64,000 nt of DNA from positions 186,001 through 250,000 of the forward strand of contig PVNI01000006.1 of assembly GCA_003001795.1 (NCBI GenBank), read 5' to 3'. The translations under genes and the position numbers were made by a program. Under the pieces are notes generated by a model. That model saw only the letters and a program-made list of their open reading frames with translations. It did not search any database and had not been told where the DNA came from. How positions within the stretch are numbered: the first letter of the stretch is position 1; each line of letters starts with the position of its first letter. Below, one piece after another: positions 57,467-64,000 of this stretch. This DNA is from Actinomadura viridilutea (GTDB lineage Bacteria > Actinomycetota > Actinomycetes > Streptosporangiales > Streptosporangiaceae).

Positions 57467-58618
57467 ATGGAGTATCTGATCCTCATCGCCGGGCTGACCG
57501 TCCTCGCGCTCGTCGTGGGGGGCGTGCTGTTCTTGCGGCCCGGCCGCAAGCCCCGGCCGCCCGTGGAGCCGCCGGCGCCGCCCGACGCGACCCCCGGCGG
57601 CACCGTCACCGTCGAGGAGGAGGATCAGGCGGCGCCCACGGTGGAACGGGCGCCGCCGGCGGAGGCGCCGCCCAAGCCCGAGATCGAGATTCCGCCGCCC
57701 TCGGCGGGGCGGCTGGTCCGGCTGCGGGCGCGGCTGGCCCGGTCGCAGAACGCCTTCGGCCGCACCCTGCTCAACCTGCTGTCGCGCGACACGCTCGACG
57801 AGGAGGCCTGGGAGGAGATCGAGGACACGCTCATCGGCGCCGACATCGGCGTGAGCGTGGCCCGGCAGATCGCCGACGACCTGCGCACCCGCGTCCAGGT
57901 GCTGGGCGCCCGCACCCCCGAGGAGGTGCGCGCCCTGCTCAAAGAGGAGCTGCTCAAGCAGATCGGCCCCGACCTGGACCGGTCGCTGCGCACCGAGCGG
58001 CACGGCAACCGCCCGGCGGTGCTGCTGGTCGTCGGGGTCAACGGCACCGGCAAGACCACCACCTGCGGCAAGCTGGCCCGGGTGCTGGTCGGCGACGGCC
58101 GCACCGTGCTGCTCGGCGCCGCCGACACCTTCCGCGCCGCGGCCGCCGACCAGCTGGAGACCTGGGGGTCGCGGGTGGGCGCCAAGGTGGTGCGCCGCGA
58201 CGAGGGCGCCGACCCCGCCAGCGTCGCGTTCGAGGCCGTCAAGACCGGCATCGACACCAAGGTCGACACGGTGATCGTGGACACGGCCGGGCGGCTGCAC
58301 ACCAAGACCGGGCTGATGGACGAGCTCGGCAAGGTCAAGCGCGTGGTGGAGAAGCAGGCCGAGGTCGACGAGGTGCTGCTGGTGCTGGACGCCACCACCG
58401 GCCAGAACGGCCTGCAGCAGGCCCGCGTGTTCGCCGAGGTCGTCAACGTCACCGGCATCGTGCTGACCAAGCTGGACGGCACCGCCAAGGGCGGCATCGT
58501 CGTGCAGGTGCAGCGCGAGCTCGGCGTCCCGGTCAAGCTCGTGGGCCTCGGCGAGGGGCCCGACGACCTCGCCCCGTTCGAACCCGAGGCGTTCGTCGAC
58601 GCCATTCTCGGAGACTGA
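57467..58618 (+). CDS. ftsY: Signal recognition particle receptor FtsY
   Basis: 383 residues. The ATG at 57467 opens a membrane helix (LILIAGLTVLALVVGGVLF, 4-22), then a short acidic/Pro-rich linker and the NG GTPase domain: VVGVNGTGKTTTCGKLA, DTFRAAAADQLETW, VDTAGRLHTKTGLMDEL and TKLDGTAKGG. It docks ribosome-SRP complexes at the membrane. The N-terminal helix is typical of actinobacterial FtsY. Confidence 0.95.
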   Translation: MEYLILIAGLTVLALVVGGVLFLRPGRKPRPPVEPPAPPDATPGGTVTVEEEDQAAPTVERAPPAEAPPKPEIEIPPPSAGRLVRLRARLARSQNAFGRTLLNLLSRDTLDEEAWEEIEDTLIGADIGVSVARQIADDLRTRVQVLGARTPEEVRALLKEELLKQIGPDLDRSLRTERHGNRPAVLLVVGVNGTGKTTTCGKLARVLVGDGRTVLLGAADTFRAAAADQLETWGSRVGAKVVRRDEGADPASVAFEAVKTGIDTKVDTVIVDTAGRLHTKTGLMDELGKVKRVVEKQAEVDEVLLVLDATTGQNGLQQARVFAEVVNVTGIVLTKLDGTAKGGIVVQVQRELGVPVKLVGLGEGPDDLAPFEPEAFVDAILGD

Positions 58619-58650
58619 CCGCCGACCTCCTCTCGGCGCACGGCGCACAC

Positions 58651-58690
58651 GCCCCGGCGGCACCACCGGTGCCGCCGGGGCGTTCTTCTT
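58651..58690 (+). terminator. Intrinsic terminator after ftsY
   Basis: A 13-bp perfect stem (58651-58663 with 58669-58681) and a 5-base loop, followed by GTTCTTCTT. Confidence 0.85.
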
Positions 58691-58762
58691 CGCCGGTCGC
58701 GGACGCCCGTCGAAGAGCGTTACGTCCGGCGGCGGGGGCCGAGGAAAGCGAAACGACGGCCT

Positions 58763-58820
58763 GTGAGGATTTCGAAACATTCTCGAAATGCCGCCGGGGC
58801 GGGTTTCACAGCGTAGAAAC
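58763..58820 (+). promoter_or_regulatory. GlnR-like boxes upstream of amt-glnK-glnD
   Basis: GTGAG-n6-GAAAC-n6-GAAAT (58763-58789) and TTCAC-n6-GAAAC (58805-58820) fit the gTnAc-n6-GaAAc GlnR consensus in 5-base blocks with 6-base spacers. They lie 82 to 139 bases before amt, the classic GlnR-activated nitrogen operon of actinomycetes. Confidence 0.7.
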
Positions 58821-58901
58821 ACACGGGCCTTTCGGGTGAAACCGCTGCCGAACACGCTCTGAGCAGTCCATGTTCGGTGTCGAGGAGGGACTCCCCCCGA
58901 G

Positions 58902-60592
<1,691 letters not shown>

Positions 60593-60638
60593 GACACCGC
60601 GTGGCCCCGCGCACGGACGATCCGGGGGAGAGGACGAG

Positions 60639-63032
60639 GTGAACCGTCCGGCGACGGGCCCCGGCGGTACGACGGACGCCGCCCGCGCGGCCCTGGCGGC
60701 CGCGCGGGCGGCGCGCGCCGACGAGCTGGACCGCTGGCTCGCCGGCCTGCTGGAGGCGGGGCGCGGGCCCCGCCGGGACGCCTCCTTCGAGGGGGTGGCC
60801 CTGCTGGCGGTGGGCAGCCACGCCCGCCGCGAGCTGACCCCGGGCGGCGACCTGGACCTGGTGCTGCTGCACGGCGGCCTTCCGGACATCGCCGCCGTCG
60901 CCGACCGCGTCTGGTACCCGATCTGGGACGCGGGACTGCGGCTGGACCATTCGGTGCGCACGGTCGACGAGGCGCGGACCGTGGCCCGCGCCGACGCGAA
61001 GGCCGCGCTCGGGCTGCTGTCGGCCCGTCCGATCGCCGGCGACCGCGCCCTGGCCGCGGAACTGCGCGCCGCCGTGCTGGCCGACTGGCGGGCCGACGCG
61101 GGACGGCGGCTGGCCGAGCTGGCGGACATCTGCCGCGAGCGCTGGCGCTCCCAGGGCGAGCTGGCGTTCCTGCTCGAGCCCGACCTCAAGGAGGCGCGCG
61201 GCGGGCTGCGCGACGTGCAGGCGATGGAGGCGGTCGCGGCGTCCTGGGTGGCGTCCGCGCCCGGCGTCCGCGTCCGCGCCGCCCGGGACCTGCTGCTGGA
61301 CGTCCGGCACGCGCTGCACGAGGTCACCGGCCGCGCCGCGGACCGCCTCGTCCTCCAGGAGCACGACCCGGTCGCGCGCGCCCTCGGTTTCCGCGACGCC
61401 GACGCGCTGATGCGCGCGCTCGCCGAGGCGGCCCGCACCATCACCTACGCGGGGGACCACCTGTGGCGGCGCGTGGAGCGCTTCTGCGCGTCGCGCCGGG
61501 GCGGCGGCGCCCCGCGCCCGCCGCGCGACCCCGGTGGCGCGGCGGGGGCCGCCGGCCGGGGTACGGGCGGCGCGGCGGGGCGCCGCGGCGCGGAGCGCCG
61601 GCCTGTGGGGGACGGAGCCGTCGAGCAGGACGGCGAGGTCGTCCTCGCCCGGGGCGCCGACTTCGGCGATCCCGCTCTGGTGCTGCGCGTCGCCGCCGCC
61701 GCGGCGCAGGCGGGCCTGCCGCTGGCGCCCGCCACGGTGGACCGGCTCGCCGAACGGGCCGCGCTGCCGCCCGCGCCGTGGCCCGCCGAGGCGCGCGACG
61801 CGCTCGTCGCGCTGCTGGGCGCGGGCGCGTCCGCCATCGGCGTGTGGGAGGCCCTGGACCAGGCCGGGCTGATCGTCCGGCTGATCCCCGACTGGGAGCG
61901 CGTCCGCAACCGCCCCCAGCGCGACCCGTTCCACCGTTTCACCGTCGACCGGCATCTGGTGCAGGCCGCGGCCGAGGCGGCCGCCCTCACCCGCGAGGTC
62001 GCCCGGCCCGACCTGCTGCTCGTGGGCGCCCTGCTCCACGACATCGGCAAGGGCGGGCCCGGGGACCACTCGGTCGTCGGCGCCGCCGCGGCCCGCGACC
62101 TGGGCGCCCGGATGGGGTTCGCGGACGGCGACGTGCGCGTGCTGGAGACCCTCGTCCGGCACCACCTGCTGCTGCCCGACACCGCCACCCGCCGCGACAT
62201 CGACGACCCTGCGACCGTGCGCGTCGTCACCAAGGCGCTCGCGGAGGTCCCGGGACGGGAACGCGAAGTGCTGGAGCTGCTGTCGGCACTGACGGTCGCC
62301 GACGCCAAGGCGACCGGTCCGTCCGCCTGGAGCGCATGGAAGGCCCGCCAGGTGGCCGAGCTGTGCCGCCGTACCGCCGCCGCCCTCTCCGGGGGAACGC
62401 CGCCCCCTGTCCCCGTGCTCGGCCCCGAAACCCTCGCCCTGGCACGGCACGACGGGGGCGCGGTGCGCATCACAGGGGCGCGCGTCACCATCGCCGCACC
62501 GGACCGTCCCGGACTGCTGTGGCGCGCGGCGGGAGTGCTGGCATTGCACAGGCTGGCCGTCCGCTCGGCCCGTACCGTGTCGTCCCCCTCGGCCGCCTCA
62601 CACGACACCGCCGTGCTCGACTTCACGGCCGTCCCCGAGTACGGCTCGCCGCCGGACCCCGCGGCGTTGGAAGCCGACCTGCGCCGCATGCTCGCCGGCA
62701 GGCTCGACGTGGCCGGACGCCTGGAACGGCGCGCACGCTCCATGCGGGTGCGTCCGGGCATCACCGTGCCGCCGCCGCGCGTCGACATCGTCCACGACGC
62801 CTCCAGCACCGCCACCGTCGTGGAGGTCCGCGCCCATGACCGGCCGGGGCTGCTGTGGCGTATCGGACAGGCCTTGGGCGAGTGCGGCCTGCTCGTGCGG
62901 GCCGCCCAGGTCGACACGCTGGGCGCCGAGGCCGTGGACGTGTTCTACGTGGTCGACGCCGAAGGACGTCCTCTCACCGACCCGGAGCTCTTGACATCGG
63001 TGCGTCGATACGTCCTGACCGCGCTGCGGTGA
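60639..63032 (+). CDS. glnD: PII uridylyl/adenylyltransferase GlnD
   Basis: 797 residues from GTG. The nucleotidyltransferase GSHARRELTPGGDLDLVLL (58-76) has both metal Asp residues. An HD domain follows (HDIGKGGPGDHS) and two ACT domains lie at the end (PDRPGLLWRAAGVLAL and HDRPGLLWRIGQALGECGLL). In actinomycetes the enzyme adenylylates GlnK on Tyr51. An Ala/Gly/Arg-rich insert near 288-330 separates the NT and HD domains. Confidence 0.94.
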   Translation: MNRPATGPGGTTDAARAALAAARAARADELDRWLAGLLEAGRGPRRDASFEGVALLAVGSHARRELTPGGDLDLVLLHGGLPDIAAVADRVWYPIWDAGLRLDHSVRTVDEARTVARADAKAALGLLSARPIAGDRALAAELRAAVLADWRADAGRRLAELADICRERWRSQGELAFLLEPDLKEARGGLRDVQAMEAVAASWVASAPGVRVRAARDLLLDVRHALHEVTGRAADRLVLQEHDPVARALGFRDADALMRALAEAARTITYAGDHLWRRVERFCASRRGGGAPRPPRDPGGAAGAAGRGTGGAAGRRGAERRPVGDGAVEQDGEVVLARGADFGDPALVLRVAAAAAQAGLPLAPATVDRLAERAALPPAPWPAEARDALVALLGAGASAIGVWEALDQAGLIVRLIPDWERVRNRPQRDPFHRFTVDRHLVQAAAEAAALTREVARPDLLLVGALLHDIGKGGPGDHSVVGAAAARDLGARMGFADGDVRVLETLVRHHLLLPDTATRRDIDDPATVRVVTKALAEVPGREREVLELLSALTVADAKATGPSAWSAWKARQVAELCRRTAAALSGGTPPPVPVLGPETLALARHDGGAVRITGARVTIAAPDRPGLLWRAAGVLALHRLAVRSARTVSSPSAASHDTAVLDFTAVPEYGSPPDPAALEADLRRMLAGRLDVAGRLERRARSMRVRPGITVPPPRVDIVHDASSTATVVEVRAHDRPGLLWRIGQALGECGLLVRAAQVDTLGAEAVDVFYVVDAEGRPLTDPELLTSVRRYVLTALR

Positions 63033-63174
63033 CACCGCGCCGACGAGAAGCCCCGCTTCACGGACACAGCGACCTCTACGAGGGCTCACAGGCGGCTCGA
63101 CTTGCCCTCGGAGCCTCTCAAGGCCCGCCGGCATGCGCGGCGGCAGGGGCCAACCGGTCGGCCGCCTGGTCGGG

Positions 63175-63984
63175 TCACTCCCCGGATTCGGCGGGCGGCT
63201 TCTTCGTGCGGCCGGGATTCGGCTTCTGCTTCTTCTTCTTTTTCTTCTTGTCTTTCTTTTTCTTCTCTTCCTTCTTCTGTCCGTTGCCGCGGTTGCCCTT
63301 GTCCGACGGTGTGTCCGCTGAGGGCGACTTGGCGGTCTGCCCAGGGGAAGGCGTCGCCGTCGGCTGCAGCAGCCGCGCACAGTAGCGGCGCACCTTGCCC
63401 TTGCTTCCGGCGGCCTCGACGAGGGCTTGGAAGGCGGCGGAACGCAACGCCTTCGCCTTCTCGCGCTTGTCGAGACGTTGGAACGTCCGGCACTGCCCCT
63501 CCAGGCCCGGGCGGGACGGCGTCGGCCTCGGGGACGGGCGGGATGCGCCGTCGGGCACCCGCCGGAGGGACGTGGACGCGGACGGGGACCGCAGCCGGGC
63601 GGGCGCCGACGACGCGGACGTGTCGCCTCCGACGACGGGCACGACGGGCAACGACCCCGTCCCCGCCGCCACCGCGACCCCGCCGCCGACCACGCCGGCC
63701 AGCGCCAGCGCCGCGACCTTGGCGGTGAAGACGCGCGAGAGCGCAAGGCGCCGCCGACCGGTCCCGCGCGGCGCCGCCTTCCGCGCCGCCGACGCGGCGC
63801 GGAAGGCGGCCACGGCCGCCTCCTCGCCCGCCAGCTCCGACTCCCGGGCGGGCGCGGCGGCGCCGGCGAGCAGCCGGGCCAAGGGGTCGTCGACGGCGCG
63901 CCGACCGTCGGCCGCGCCGTCGAGCAGACGCTCCGCCGCGGCGCGGTCGAAATCCCGGGCGAAATCCCGGCTGCCGGTGCTCAT
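63175..63984 (-). CDS. Membrane protein with anti-sigma-like layout and poly-Lys tail
   Basis: 269 residues, ATG at 63984. A charged cytosolic region of about 80 residues (FDRAAAERLLDGA, DPLARLLAGAAAPARESELAGEEAAVAAFRAA) precedes one membrane helix (TAKVAALALAGVVGGGVAVA, about 89-108). The outer part has a Ser/Pro/Arg linker, a helical segment with two Cys (GQCRTF and RYCARLL), and an end extremely rich in Lys (EEKKKKDKKKKKKK). No zinc HxxxCxxC motif is visible. The layout resembles anti-sigma factors whose sigma partner would lie just off the right edge. That is inference. Confidence 0.65.
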   Translation of the reverse strand: MSTGSRDFARDFDRAAAERLLDGAADGRRAVDDPLARLLAGAAAPARESELAGEEAAVAAFRAASAARKAAPRGTGRRRLALSRVFTAKVAALALAGVVGGGVAVAAGTGSLPVVPVVGGDTSASSAPARLRSPSASTSLRRVPDGASRPSPRPTPSRPGLEGQCRTFQRLDKREKAKALRSAAFQALVEAAGSKGKVRRYCARLLQPTATPSPGQTAKSPSADTPSDKGNRGNGQKKEEKKKKDKKKKKKKQKPNPGRTKKPPAESGE

Positions 63985-64000
63985 CTCACTCTCTCCAGCG

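Overview
The window comes from a high-GC actinomycete. GC is well above 70 percent, GTG and TTG starts are common, and it carries cofC (F420 synthesis), an NdgR-type IclR regulator beside leuCD, DUF3515 and DUF202 proteins, GlnR-like boxes ahead of amt-glnK-glnD, and LPxTG-like surface and Ser/Thr kinase genes. The housekeeping order (ndgR/leuCD/hup/cofC/plsC/gpsA/ddl, then thiL/rpmB/DAK/recG/rsmD/coaD/DUF177/rpmF/rnc/mutM/acyP/smc/ftsY/amt/glnK/glnD) is the usual actinobacterial one. A Streptosporangiales-type genome such as Thermomonosporaceae (Actinomadura) is my guess; no rRNA is present to confirm it.

Bases 1-6460 are accessory. They hold the start of an unknown gene at the left edge, a large STAND-ATPase/WD40 protein, an HTH plus NB-ARC regulator and an APH-family kinase. 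Bases 6513-13223 form the most unusual locus: a compact RiPP cluster. A 59-residue Cys/Trp-rich precursor, found by reading the gap and ending in a 23-residue candidate core, is followed by a B2-like protein, a lasso-cyclase (AsnB-like) homologue, a PqqD/RRE-like B1, a MauE-thioredoxin fusion, an S9 peptidase and an ABC exporter. All six CDSs after the precursor are tightly or translationally coupled. The leader has a YxxP motif, and the spacing to a Trp1...Glu9 pair matches the lasso peptide fuscanodin as I remember it. Yet the B2 protein lacks its catalytic Cys and His, and the cyclase has lost the Asp of its SGGxDS motif. Four helically phased GGGACAG repeats sit just upstream of the precursor promoter.

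Bases 13275-17084 carry a minus-strand operon (two DUF202 proteins, a SAM hydroxide adenosyltransferase, a NUDIX hydrolase). Next comes a MerR regulator facing a redoxin gene across two palindromic operators. Bases 17122-26486 are core metabolism: NdgR/leuCD, HU, CofC, an acyltransferase, GpsA, a lysine-free cystathionine-lyase homologue and D-Ala-D-Ala ligase.

Bases 26612-28909 are a probable hot spot. A C-terminally truncated formamidase is followed by two odd short tRNAs with leucine anticodons, a small Fpg/Nei glycosylase and tRNA-Tyr. Bases 29031-37389 hold a PHP-UvrD fusion helicase, a secreted GH18-like protein, a DUF3515 lipoprotein, an AsnC/RAM protein, thiL, a CBM2-like membrane protein, thiD and rpmB.

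Bases 37653-52331 hold a FakA-like DAK protein, recG interrupted in its Walker A motif by a class 3 intein, a putative Cys leader peptide ahead of a HEAT-repeat protein, a receptor Ser/Thr kinase, a surface protein, and the rsmD-coaD-DUF177-rpmF-rnc-mutM-acyP block. Bases 52395-53717 are non-coding and contain an exact 80-bp duplication and the tail of a dead transposase. Smc and FtsY follow, then the nitrogen operon amt-glnK-glnD and a membrane protein with a poly-lysine tail near the right edge.
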